DNA from: Chloroflexota bacterium
GTDB taxonomy: Bacteria; Chloroflexota; Dehalococcoidia; Tepidiformales; Tepidiformaceae
Assembly: GCA_963169135.1 (NCBI GenBank)
Contig: CAUJEQ010000087.1
Location: 1-25,467 of the forward strand
Reading direction: 5' to 3'
DNA length: 25,467 bases
Numbering within the stretch: the first letter of the stretch is position 1; each line of letters opens with the position of its first letter. A program made the position numbers and the translations under genes. Of this stretch, positions 6,836 to 13,926 are shown piece after piece. A model generated the notes under the pieces. That model saw only the letters and a list, made by a program, of their open reading frames with translations. It was not told the origin of the DNA and did no database searches.

Positions 6836-8842
6836 TTACCCGTCGGCGCGGGTCTGGTTGCCGCCTTCCCAGGCGAGTCCCGGGGCTGGCTTGGGTTCGA
6901 ACGACGGCCGCCGGGGCGATTCGTCGCTGGCGGCTGGCGGTATGGGCGGTTCGGGGGCTGCCTCGAGGTCGGATGGCGGCCAGGGCTCGTTCGGGTCGCT
7001 GTTCAGCAGCCTTGCGAGCGTGTCGCCCTCGAGGGTTTCGACTTCCATGAGGACGCCGGCGAGCTTATCGAGCAGCGGGCGATGGTCATTGAGGATGCTG
7101 GTGGCGACGATGTGCGCGTCATCGATGAGTGTGCGGACCTCGTCGTCGATACTTTCAGCGACCTTTTCGCTGTAGTCGCGGGTCTCCGAGATCTCACGGC
7201 CGAGGAAGACGAGCTCCTCGCTCTTGCCGAAGGTCCGGGGCCCGAGCTTCTTGCTCATGCCCCAGCGGGTGACCATGGAGCGGGCGATCCGGGTGACCTG
7301 CTGGATGTCGCTGGAGGGGCCGGTGGAGGCTTCGCCGAAGACGATCTCTTCGGCGGCGAGGCCGCCGAGGGCGCTGGCCATGCGGTCCTTGAACATCGCG
7401 GGCGTGTGATAGCTGGTGTCCTCGCCGATGAAGCGGGTGTGGCCGCCGCTCATGCCGCGCGAGACGATGGTGACCTTGTGCACCGGGTCGTGGTGCTCAA
7501 GGAAGTGGGCGACGATGGTGTGGCCGCCTTCGTGGTAGGCAGTCACCTTTTTTTCGAGTTCGGACATCACCTTGCTCTTGCGCTCGGGCCCGAGGATGAC
7601 GCGGTCGACGGCCTCTTCGAACTCCTTCATGGTGATGATCTTCTTGTTGCGCCGGGCGGCGAGGATGGCCGCCTCGTTGACGAGGTTGGCGAGGTCGGCG
7701 CCGCTGAACCCGGCGGTGGCCTTGGAGAGGATGGAGAGCTTCACATCGTCGGCGATGGGCTTGCCCTTGGCGTGGACAGCGAGGATGGCCTCGCGGCCCT
7801 TCACGTCGGGCGCGTCGAGGATAACCTTGCGGTCGAAGCGGCCCGGGCGGAGGAGGGCGGGGTCGAGGATGTCGGGCCGGTTGGTCGCGGCGATAACGAT
7901 GACGTTGGTGCCGGTATCGAAGCCGTCCATCTCGACCAGGATCTGGTTGAGGGTCTGTTCGCGCTCGTCGTGGCTACCGCCGAGGCCGGCGCCGCGCTGG
8001 CGGCCGACCGCGTCGATTTCATCGACGAAGACGATGCAGGGGGCGTTTTTCTTCGCCTGGTCGAACAGGTCGCGCACGCGGCTGGCGCCGACGCCAACGA
8101 ACATCTCGACGAATTCAGAGCCGGAGATGCTGAAGAACGGGACGCCCGCTTCGCCGGCGACGGCGCGGGAGAGGAGGGTCTTGCCGGTTCCGGGAGGGCC
8201 GACGAGGAGGACCCCCTTGGGGATGCGCGCGCCGAGGGCGGCGAACTTTTCGGGGTATTTGAGGAACTCGACGACTTCGGCGAGCTCCTCTTTGGACTCA
8301 TCGACACCGGCGACATCGGCGAAGGTGACGGTGACCTTGCTGCCGGTGAAGAGGCGGGCCCGGCTCTTGCCGAAGCTCATGGCCTGGGAGTTGGACCCCT
8401 GGGCCTGGCGCATGATGAGGAGGAGGAAGAGACCGAAGAGCAGGAACGGCAGGATGTTGAGCAGCAGGCCGAGCCACGGTCCGAAGCCCGAGCTGTCCTT
8501 GTACTCGAGGTTGACGGCGGCGACACCGGCGCCGGAACCTGCCGGGCGGCTCAGGGCCACGCCTGCGTCAGCCAGGAGCTTCTCGATCTCCGAGTTGGGG
8601 CCGATCTTCGAGGACTTGACCTCGGGGTCCACTGCGCTGCCCGAGGTGAGGTACGTGACGGTCAGGTTTCGACCATCGACCTCGATCTTTTGGACAAGCC
8701 CGTTCTTGGCATCCTCGACTACCTGGCCATAGCCAATCTTCTGGTGATCGTCACCACTCGAGAAAAATGCGAAGACGATGGCGATGACCGCTACGAGGAT
8801 GAGCAAGTAAATGAAACTGTTGCGTAGCCAGCGGGAATACAA
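6836..8842 (-). CDS. ftsH: ATP-dependent zinc metalloprotease FtsH
   Basis: 668 residues from a TTG start at 8842 with GGAGAT upstream. Transmembrane helices at about 9-28 and 122-144 flank a roughly 90-residue external domain. The AAA+ module has Walker A GPPGTGKT (215-222), the pore loop MFVGVGASRVR (around 247-256), Walker B IVFVDEID (270-277) and the second region of homology RPGRFDRKV. The protease site is H437-E-G-G-H441 with Asp512 (GPSSD) as probable third zinc ligand; the usual HEAGH reads HEGGH. FtsH degrades unassembled membrane proteins and short-lived cytosolic regulators as a membrane hexamer. The C-terminal 50 residues are Pro/Glu-rich and probably disordered. It lies upstream of rplU-rpmA-rpmE on the same strand. 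Confidence 0.98.
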   Translation of the reverse strand: MYSRWLRNSFIYLLILVAVIAIVFAFFSSGDDHQKIGYGQVVEDAKNGLVQKIEVDGRNLTVTYLTSGSAVDPEVKSSKIGPNSEIEKLLADAGVALSRPAGSGAGVAAVNLEYKDSSGFGPWLGLLLNILPFLLFGLFLLLIMRQAQGSNSQAMSFGKSRARLFTGSKVTVTFADVAGVDESKEELAEVVEFLKYPEKFAALGARIPKGVLLVGPPGTGKTLLSRAVAGEAGVPFFSISGSEFVEMFVGVGASRVRDLFDQAKKNAPCIVFVDEIDAVGRQRGAGLGGSHDEREQTLNQILVEMDGFDTGTNVIVIAATNRPDILDPALLRPGRFDRKVILDAPDVKGREAILAVHAKGKPIADDVKLSILSKATAGFSGADLANLVNEAAILAARRNKKIITMKEFEEAVDRVILGPERKSKVMSELEKKVTAYHEGGHTIVAHFLEHHDPVHKVTIVSRGMSGGHTRFIGEDTSYHTPAMFKDRMASALGGLAAEEIVFGEASTGPSSDIQQVTRIARSMVTRWGMSKKLGPRTFGKSEELVFLGREISETRDYSEKVAESIDDEVRTLIDDAHIVATSILNDHRPLLDKLAGVLMEVETLEGDTLARLLNSDPNEPWPPSDLEAAPEPPIPPAASDESPRRPSFEPKPAPGLAWEGGNQTRADG

Positions 8843-8887
8843 AGGCGATCTCCGGTTTCGCGGACGGGGACCCGCGCCAATGGTTCG

Positions 8888-8896
8888 AGTATAGCA
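8888..8896 (-). promoter_or_regulatory. Probable ftsH promoter (extended -10)
   Basis: On the minus strand TGC precedes TATACT, a strong extended -10. The transcription start would fall near 8881, giving a leader of about 38 bases with a GGAG site before the TTG. No good -35 is visible, as is common for extended -10 promoters. The rest of the 270-bp gap to npdG holds a second TATACT on the plus strand (8937-8942) and no gene. Confidence 0.55.
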
Positions 8897-9112
8897 GACG
8901 CTCCCAGCCCCTCTCGGGGCAGGTGGTAAGCGCGCCTATACTCGCGGGGGCCGCGCCGTGGTGGCGGGATGCCCTCACCATTCAGGTACGCCGCAAACAC
9001 CGGATTGCCACAGGGGGATGGCGCTGAAGTTGGCGTGGAACAGGGCTGGCTTCTCCCATTTCGCGCGCAACCCTTACGCTTTTCCTATTCGTTTTCGTCC
9101 GAAGGAGTCCTC

Positions 9113-9763
9113 ATGAAGCTCGCGTTCGTAGGAGGCACCGGCCCGGAGGGCCTGGGTCTCGCCATGCGGTTTGCCCGGGCCGGGCACGAGGTGGCTATCG
9201 GTTCCCGCTCGAAGGAGCGCGGCGAAGAGGGCGCCCAGAAGATCACGGAGGCGGTGCCCGGGGCAACGGCGTCCGGCGGGGCGAACGCCGATGTGGTGCC
9301 TGGCGCGGATGTTGTATTCCTGACCTTTCCCTACAGCGGTCAGCAGGCGACGCTCGAGGCGCTGGGGCCGGCGCTCGACGGGAAGATCGTGTGCAACGTG
9401 GTGGCCCCGCTGGAGTTTCAGCAGGGCGTGGGCGCGGTTGCCCTGAACGTGCCCGGCAACAGCGCACTCCAGGAGGCGATCGCTCAGCTGCCGAACGCGC
9501 GGGTGGTCTCGGCGTTCCAAAACATGAGCGCCGAGGAGTTGCAGCACCTGGACCACCCCATTGAGGCGGACGTACTCGTCTGCGGACGGGACGCCGAGGC
9601 GAAGCAGGTGGTCATCGGCCTCGCGAACGAGATCGCGGGCGTGCGCGGGATCGATGCGGGTGGACCATCGCAGAGCCGGTATGTCGAGATGATGACTTCG
9701 CTGCTCATCAACCTGAACCGGAAGCACAAGACGCAGTCGACCATCCGTATCGTGGGGCTCTGA
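9113..9763 (+). CDS. npdG: NADPH-dependent F420 reductase
   Basis: 216 residues. It starts MKLAFVGGTGPEGLGLAMRF, a dinucleotide-binding Rossmann loop (residues 7-15) of the F420-dependent NADP oxidoreductase family, followed by GHEVAIGSRSKERGEE, whose Ser-Arg pair is suited to the 2'-phosphate of NADP. The family motif near PGNSALQEAIAQLPNARVVSAFQNMSAEEL and the C-terminal SRYVEMMTSLLINLNRKHK also fit. It transfers hydride between NADPH and F420 in the cytoplasm. The ATG at 9113 has AAGGAG seven bases upstream; in-frame codons back to 8969 have no such signal and no family similarity. cofE follows 75 bp downstream, so two F420 functions sit together. Confidence 0.92.
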   Translation: MKLAFVGGTGPEGLGLAMRFARAGHEVAIGSRSKERGEEGAQKITEAVPGATASGGANADVVPGADVVFLTFPYSGQQATLEALGPALDGKIVCNVVAPLEFQQGVGAVALNVPGNSALQEAIAQLPNARVVSAFQNMSAEELQHLDHPIEADVLVCGRDAEAKQVVIGLANEIAGVRGIDAGGPSQSRYVEMMTSLLINLNRKHKTQSTIRIVGL

Positions 9764-9778
9764 CCTCCGGGAGCTGGC

Positions 9779-9808
9779 TTACACATCTGGCGCGACTCGG
9801 CCACAATG
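9779..9808 (+). promoter_or_regulatory. Possible cofE promoter
   Basis: TTACAC (9779-9784) and CACAAT (9803-9808) are separated by 18 bases. Transcription would start about 25 bases before the chosen cofE ATG and include its AAGGCGG ribosome-binding site. If real, cofE can be expressed apart from npdG. Confidence 0.35.
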
Positions 9809-9838
9809 GCCGGACAATCTCGACAAGGCGGCGCTCCC

Positions 9839-10591
9839 ATGCCCGGACTCTCCATCTTCGGTATCCCCGGACTCCCCGAGATCACGGCGGGGACAGATCT
9901 CGCCGGGAGCATCCACGCCGCCGCCGCCGCTGCCGGCACGCCACTGGAATCGGGCGACATCCTCGTGATCACGTCGAAGATCGTCTCGAAGGCCGAGGGG
10001 CGCGTGGTCGAATTGTCGACGGTCGACGTGTCGCCGTTTGCGCGGCAATACGCGGAGAAGTGGGAGAAGGAGCCGGCGGTGATCGAACTGGTGCTGCGCG
10101 AGTCGCGGCGGGTGGTGCGCCAGGTGGGGCCGATCCTCATTACGGAGACGCGCCACGGGTTCATCTGCGCGAACGCGGGTATCGACCAGTCGAGCTCGGG
10201 CGGGCACGGGCTGGCGGTGTTGCTGCCGGTCGATCCCGATGCCAGTTGCATGCGGGTGCGGACCGCGCTGCAGGCGAAGGGGCTGGACGTGGCTGTGATC
10301 ATCTCGGACACGTTTGGGCGGCCGTGGCGCGAGGCTCAGACTGACATCGCCATCGGGATCGCGGGGATGCAACCGGTGACGAGCTACATCGGCCAGGTGG
10401 ACCCGCACGGGCACGAGTTCCGCGTGCAGGCGCTGTGCACCGCGGACGAAGTCGCGGGGGCGGCGGAGCTGGTGAAGGGGAACCTTTCGCGGGTGCCCTG
10501 CGCGGTGGTGCGCGGGCTGCCGTGGGAGGCGGACGAGACGGCGACGATGCAGTCGATCATCCGGGACTCGGAGCGGGACCTGTTCAGGTAG
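9839..10591 (+). CDS. cofE: Coenzyme F420-0:L-glutamate ligase
   Basis: 250 residues matching CofE along its length: an early LSIFGIPGLPEITAGTDL, SGDILVITSKIVSKAEGR (GTP/metal-binding segment), LITETRHGFICANAGIDQSS and SDTFGRPWREAQTDIAIG. CofE adds glutamates to F420-0 using GTP to make the mature deazaflavin cofactor. The fused nitroreductase-like domain of actinobacterial FbiB is absent, so this is the stand-alone form. I chose the ATG at 9839 because AAGGCGG lies about ten bases before it; the in-frame ATG at 9806 has no ribosome-binding site and overlaps a possible -10 box. The last 8 bp overlap the convergent 161-aa gene. No cofC or cofD is in this window. Confidence 0.93.
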   Translation: MPGLSIFGIPGLPEITAGTDLAGSIHAAAAAAGTPLESGDILVITSKIVSKAEGRVVELSTVDVSPFARQYAEKWEKEPAVIELVLRESRRVVRQVGPILITETRHGFICANAGIDQSSSGGHGLAVLLPVDPDASCMRVRTALQAKGLDVAVIISDTFGRPWREAQTDIAIGIAGMQPVTSYIGQVDPHGHEFRVQALCTADEVAGAAELVKGNLSRVPCAVVRGLPWEADETATMQSIIRDSERDLFR

Positions 10592-11069
10592 GCGTTGGGC
10601 CTCTGAGCACGAACTCCCAATCGGCCTGCCGGGGACGTACACGGAACTCTGTGATCAGCATCAACACGAACGACTCCAGGTCGAGTCCCGGTGCAGGCAG
10701 GTGCGCTCGCGCCAACGATTCGGTTAACTCACCCGAAGCAGGGCCGAGGTGGTAGTGGCCCTCGGGAAAGCGGCCATCGTGGCGATGGAACGCGAGCAAT
10801 TCTTGCCCGGAGACCACGTCGAGCAGCACGTAGTGGCACCCGATGAACCGGAGGTGTTCGTCGCCAGCGGCCCACCACTCGCGAATCCTGAGGCTGAGGC
10901 CACGTGAGTCCGTCCGAAGGGGCACACTTTCGCCGGTCTGTATGAAGCCAACGATGGGGTGCTTCAGCTCGACCCACTGGCGTACATGGCCGGTACCGCA
11001 GACCGCTACCAGGCGGCGAACATGCTCGGCCCGGGAAGTGAGGCCCGCTCGAAACTCGCGCGCGTTCAC
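10584..11069 (-). CDS. Uncharacterised 161-aa protein, second gene of a coupled pair
   Basis: GTG start at 11069 sharing four bases (GTGA) with the stop of the upstream 73-aa gene, so translation is almost certainly coupled. The middle reads HYVLLDVVSGQELLAFHRHDG then GHYHLGPASG, a His-rich pattern I associate with small unnamed proteins of Actinobacteria and Chloroflexota that always follow a short partner. The C-terminus (LDLESFVLMLITEFRVRPRQADWEFVL) looks helical and conserved. No known enzyme motif, signal peptide or membrane segment is visible. The gene order (short acidic protein, then larger basic protein) and the adjacent vapBC genes make a toxin-antitoxin role thinkable, but nothing in the sequence proves it. 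Its 3' end overlaps cofE by 8 bp, tail to tail. Confidence 0.82.
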   Translation of the reverse strand: MNAREFRAGLTSRAEHVRRLVAVCGTGHVRQWVELKHPIVGFIQTGESVPLRTDSRGLSLRIREWWAAGDEHLRFIGCHYVLLDVVSGQELLAFHRHDGRFPEGHYHLGPASGELTESLARAHLPAPGLDLESFVLMLITEFRVRPRQADWEFVLRGPTPT

Positions 11070-11287
11070 TGCTTCGGCGCGAGCCCCCCGAGGAAGAACG
11101 CGACACGCCAGACCGCCTCGGTGTCCTGGCCGGCGTACTCGCCCCGTTGCCATCGGCGCCGGAACTCTTCCGCCGAAATGCCCAGCGAGGCGCGGGACTC
11201 CGCGTCGAACGCACGTTCCACCTCTTCAGGAGTGAGTTCGACAACGCTCTCGGAGATCGAGTCGTCGGAGCGGGGTCTGGCGGTCAT
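11066..11287 (-). CDS. Uncharacterised 73-aa acidic protein, first gene of a coupled pair
   Basis: Acidic, probably helical protein; core ELTPEEVERAFDAESRASLG then ISAEEFRRRWQRGEYAGQ, ending in a hydrophobic AVWRVAFFLGGL helix. The LTPEEVERAF and GISAEEFRRR phrases look like those of short antitoxin-type or adaptor proteins, but no DNA-binding fold can be recognised with confidence. I chose the ATG at 11287 because GAGGAA is six bases upstream; the ATG two codons earlier (11293) lies too close to that site. The stop overlaps the start of the 161-aa gene (GTGA). A GAAC-N4-GTTC sequence lies inside the gene (11207-11218), and a likely promoter with an inverted repeat lies just upstream. Confidence 0.78.
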   Translation of the reverse strand: MTARPRSDDSISESVVELTPEEVERAFDAESRASLGISAEEFRRRWQRGEYAGQDTEAVWRVAFFLGGLAPKQ

Positions 11288-11305
11288 TGTCATTTCCTCA
11301 TGCGG

Positions 11306-11334
11306 AGCATACCACGGACGGCCCCGCGTCCGTG
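11306..11334 (-). promoter_or_regulatory. Promoter and inverted repeat before the 73/161-aa pair
   Basis: On the minus strand TATGCT (11311-11306) preceded by TGG forms an extended -10 for the pair. Directly upstream is an inverted repeat with 8-bp arms CACGGACG and its complement, 6-nt spacer (11313-11334), just after the vapC stop. It could be an operator covering the -35 region or a weak terminator of vapBC; no U-tract follows it. Confidence 0.5.
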
Positions 11335-11337
11335 CCC

Positions 11338-11748
11338 CTACACCCGCGGGCGGACAGTCTCGACGACCGAGGCGCCACGCTGGAGCTGGCGTGGATTGAG
11401 CGTCACCAGGCGGTCACCGAGGGTTTCGGCGACGGCGAAGTAGATGGCGTCGCTGCCGCGGAGCTGGTGCTCGGCGGCGAGCGTCGCGGCGCGCTCGGCG
11501 AGCGGCAGGGCGACCGGCAGCAACTCGAACAGGGGCGAGTGGCGGACGTGGGTCTCGACATCGCGGGCGAGCTGCTTGTCGCCGGTGCCGGTGGCGATCG
11601 CTGCAGAGACCTCGGCGAGCACGGTGACCGGCGCGCGGAGGGGCTCGCCATCGGCCACGGCCTGGCGGAACCACGCGACGGTGGAGTTGTGGAGGCGGTC
11701 GTGCGTGTTGAAGAGCGAGACGAGGACGCTTGCGTCGACGGTGGCCAC
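11338..11748 (-). CDS. vapC: PIN-domain ribonuclease toxin, VapC family
   Basis: 136 residues from the GTG at 11748, with GAGGAGG upstream inside the end of the antitoxin gene. The PIN fold shows Asp5 in TVDASVLVSLF, Glu46 in TVLAEVSAAIA and Asp100 in LRGSDAIYFAVAE, the usual acidic metal ligands. The fourth position, normally Asp in the L-T-D motif, is Asn118 in LVTLNPRQL. VapC toxins are Mg-dependent endoribonucleases that cut tRNA or rRNA when free of antitoxin. One base separates it from the antitoxin stop, so the two are co-translated. The start upstream at 11811 would run into the antitoxin gene without its own signal and is rejected. Confidence 0.9.
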   Translation of the reverse strand: MATVDASVLVSLFNTHDRLHNSTVAWFRQAVADGEPLRAPVTVLAEVSAAIATGTGDKQLARDVETHVRHSPLFELLPVALPLAERAATLAAEHQLRGSDAIYFAVAETLGDRLVTLNPRQLQRGASVVETVRPRV

Positions 11749-11749
11749 G

Positions 11750-12043
11750 CTAGTCCTCCTCGCCGATGCGGACGCGTCCGCGCCGGGGAGTCTCAGAGAC
11801 TTCGTCGACATCGGGGACGCTCATCCATGCTTCGCCCACGGCTTCTGCGAGACGTTCGATGGCGCCCATTTCGGACGCCGCCTGGGAGCGCTGCATGCCG
11901 GCGATGTCGCGGTCGGCGTAGGGACGCAGGGTGGCGACGGGTTGGCCGTTGACGGTGATGACGTACAGGGCGTGCTGATCGCGCACGGCGCGGACGATCT
12001 GGGTGGCCTCGTTTTTGAGCTGGCGGACGCCGATAGTCTTCAC
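11750..12043 (-). CDS. Type II antitoxin, Phd/YefM family, partner of VapC
   Basis: 97 residues from a GTG at 12043 that has GGGAGAG ten bases upstream. The N-terminal VKTIGVRQLKNEATQIVRAVRDQHALYVITVNGQPVATLRPY is the Phd/YefM fold, which dimerises and binds DNA. The acidic C-terminal third (VPDVDEVSETP ... GEED) should wrap and neutralise the PIN toxin. It is first in the pair, as is normal. Two near-identical 10-bp sites overlap its promoter, which fits autorepression by antitoxin or the complex. The ATG at 12085 lies within the operator and promoter and is not used. Confidence 0.88.
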   Translation of the reverse strand: MKTIGVRQLKNEATQIVRAVRDQHALYVITVNGQPVATLRPYADRDIAGMQRSQAASEMGAIERLAEAVGEAWMSVPDVDEVSETPRRGRVRIGEED

Positions 12044-12065
12044 GCTCGCGTATCTCTCCCTGAGA

Positions 12066-12104
12066 AGTAGCCACATAGTGGCCACTTTTCCCGTAACCGG
12101 TCAA
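12066..12104 (-). promoter_or_regulatory. vapBC promoter with tandem operator half-sites
   Basis: On the minus strand TTGACC (12104-12099) and CACTAT (12080-12075) form a -35/-10 pair 18 bases apart. The -10 is embedded in two sites, AGTGGCCACT (12077-12086, a perfect palindrome) and AGTAGCCACA on the plus strand (12066-12075), 11 bp apart. That is one helical turn, as expected for cooperative antitoxin binding. Confidence 0.65.
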
Positions 12105-12141
12105 CTGGCAGTGGGGTTTCGCGCGGCGCTTTCGCGCCCCG

Positions 12142-12147
12142 TATGCT
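12142..12147 (+). promoter_or_regulatory. Possible -10 of a leaderless cocE-type transcript
   Basis: TATGCT ends seven bases before the ATG at 12155, so transcription would start at the ATG itself. No Shine-Dalgarno precedes this start, in line with a leaderless message. No clear -35. Confidence 0.4.
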
Positions 12148-12154
12148 TTCGAAC

Positions 12155-13900
12155 ATGCCTTCCCTGATGGACATCCGCGTCGAACGAAACGTGCCGGTAC
12201 CGATGCGCGACGGCACGATCCTGCGAGCCGACGTGTTCCGCCCCGAAGCCGAGGGCGACTACCCGGTGCTGTTGACGCGGACGCCGTACAACAAATCGAT
12301 GGCGAACCTCTCGTACGGATGGCTGCAGCCTATCCGCCCCGCGAGCGAGGGGTACGTGGTGGTTGTGCAGGACGTGCGCGGCCGGTTCGAATCGGATGGC
12401 CGCTTTCACCCGTTCCACCAGGAGCTGAGCGATGGGTTCGACACGGTGGAGTGGTGCGCCCGCCAGCCGTGGAGCAACGGACGGGTCGGGATGTACGGGA
12501 TCTCGTACCTGGGAGCGACGCAGTGGCTCGCGGCTTCGGCTCAGCCGCCGAACCTCCAGTGCATCTTCCCGTCGCTGACGGGGTCGGATTACTACGACGG
12601 CTGGACGTACCGGGGCGGGGCGTTCGAGCTGAGCTTCAACCTGACGTGGACGGCGCTTCTGCTTGCCCTGCCGGAGGTACCGCGCCTGGGCCTCGAAACG
12701 GGCGAACTCCAGCGAGTGATGGCCGGGCTCGGCGGCGTGGTGTGGGACCACTGGCCGGCGCTGCGGCACCTGCCGGTCAGCGAGCTGCCGGCTTTCGCGC
12801 ACGATGCGGTCGCGACCTACTACAAGGAGTGGCTGGAGCATCCCACGCGTGATGAGTTCTGGGAGCCGATCACGATTGAATCGGCCCACCCGCGCATCCA
12901 CGCGCCCGCATACAACCTGGGCGGCTGGTACGACCTGTTCATCCGAGGGACGTTGCGGAACTTCAGCGGAATGCGCGCGAACGGCCCGACGGAGGTCGCG
13001 CGGAAGGGTCAGAAGCTCATTGTCGGGCCGTGGTCGCATGGCTCGACGCTGACGGCCGGCGTGGGCCAGACCATTTTCGGTCAGTCCTCGCAGGTGCTGC
13101 TCGAAGAACTGCACATGAACTGGTTCGATCACTGGCTGCGCGACCGCGACTCGGGCATCACGGCGGAGCCGCCGGCACGGGTGTTCGCGATGGGTACCAA
13201 CACGTGGGACACGTTCGCCGACTGGCCGCCGCCCCAGGCCGTGCCGACGAAGTACTACCTGCATTCGAACGGGGCAGCGGCCACGGCCCGGGGAGACGGA
13301 GTGCTCTCGACAGACGCACCGGGCGGCGAGCGCCCCGACCACTTCGTATACGACCCGCTGAACCCCTGCCCAACCACGGGCGGGGCACTCTTCCCGTACC
13401 CGCTCGACGTTCCGCCCGGGCCTTTCGACCAGTCGGCAGTGGAGGCTCGGCCAGACGTGCTGTGCTACACCACGCCGGTGCTCGACCGGGACGTTCAGGT
13501 GACCGGGGCGATCGAAGCGCGGCTGTGGGTTGCCAGCAGCTGTCCGGATACGGACTTCACGGCGAAGCTCGTCGACGTGCATCGGGACGGGACCGCGATG
13601 AACTTGACCGACGGCATCATCCGTGTGCGCTACCGGGGTGGGTTCGGTCAGGCGCAGCTGCTCGATCCAGGCACGCCGGCCGCAGTGACCGTCGACCTCG
13701 CGGGAACGTCGAACGTGTTCCTTGCCGGCCACCGCATCCGGCTGGAGGTCAGCAGCTCGAACTTCCCACGGTTCGACCGGAACACGAACACCGGGGCGCT
13801 GATTGCGACGGACCACGGTGTCGAGGTCGCGACAAACACGGTCTTCCACGATGCGTCGCGACCGAGCCACATCACGCTGCCGGTCATCCCGCGGCCATGA
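12155..13900 (+). CDS. CocE/NonD family alpha/beta hydrolase (X-Pro dipeptidyl-peptidase S15 domain)
   Basis: 581 residues from the ATG at 12155. The N-terminal half is the S15-type hydrolase domain, starting NVPVPMRDGTILRADVFRP. The predicted triad is Ser117 in GISYLG, Asp260 in GGWYDLF and His295 in GPWSHGS. Ser117 and the spacing closely match cocaine esterase CocE (Ser117, Asp259, His287). VQDVRGRFES supplies the oxyanion Tyr/Asp region typical of the family. The C-terminal third is the beta jelly-roll (VTGAIEARLWVASSCPDTDFTAKLVDV). It probably hydrolyses an ester or acylated amide in the cytoplasm, as there is no signal peptide; the substrate is unknown. ATGs at 12143 and 12170 are alternatives. 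It overlaps dut by four bases (ATGA), so the two are likely co-expressed. Confidence 0.9.
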   Translation: MPSLMDIRVERNVPVPMRDGTILRADVFRPEAEGDYPVLLTRTPYNKSMANLSYGWLQPIRPASEGYVVVVQDVRGRFESDGRFHPFHQELSDGFDTVEWCARQPWSNGRVGMYGISYLGATQWLAASAQPPNLQCIFPSLTGSDYYDGWTYRGGAFELSFNLTWTALLLALPEVPRLGLETGELQRVMAGLGGVVWDHWPALRHLPVSELPAFAHDAVATYYKEWLEHPTRDEFWEPITIESAHPRIHAPAYNLGGWYDLFIRGTLRNFSGMRANGPTEVARKGQKLIVGPWSHGSTLTAGVGQTIFGQSSQVLLEELHMNWFDHWLRDRDSGITAEPPARVFAMGTNTWDTFADWPPPQAVPTKYYLHSNGAAATARGDGVLSTDAPGGERPDHFVYDPLNPCPTTGGALFPYPLDVPPGPFDQSAVEARPDVLCYTTPVLDRDVQVTGAIEARLWVASSCPDTDFTAKLVDVHRDGTAMNLTDGIIRVRYRGGFGQAQLLDPGTPAAVTVDLAGTSNVFLAGHRIRLEVSSSNFPRFDRNTNTGALIATDHGVEVATNTVFHDASRPSHITLPVIPRP

Positions 13901-13926
13901 GTGAATCGATCATGAGTGAATCGATA
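13897..13926 (+). repeat. Tandem 15-bp duplication of the dut start
   Basis: ATGAGTGAATCGATC is followed directly by the same 15 bases with one change in the last position. The unit includes the start codon, so the protein begins MSESIMSESI. Confidence 0.9.

Noticed and set aside
6830..8827. 665-codon plus-strand frame over ftsH
   Set aside because: Asp/Glu/Gly/Ala-rich shadow. ftsH on the minus strand shows every AAA and protease motif.
9806..9838. Upstream ATG for cofE
   Set aside because: It lacks a Shine-Dalgarno, adds 11 residues outside the family's conserved start and overlaps a likely -10 box.
12380..12410. GGTTCGAATC, like a tRNA T-loop
   Set aside because: It lies within the hydrolase coding frame and no acceptor or anticodon stem can be built around it.
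12101..13870. 589-codon open frame antisense to the CocE-type hydrolase
   Set aside because: Arg/Val/His-rich without family motifs. The plus-strand frame has a full catalytic triad.
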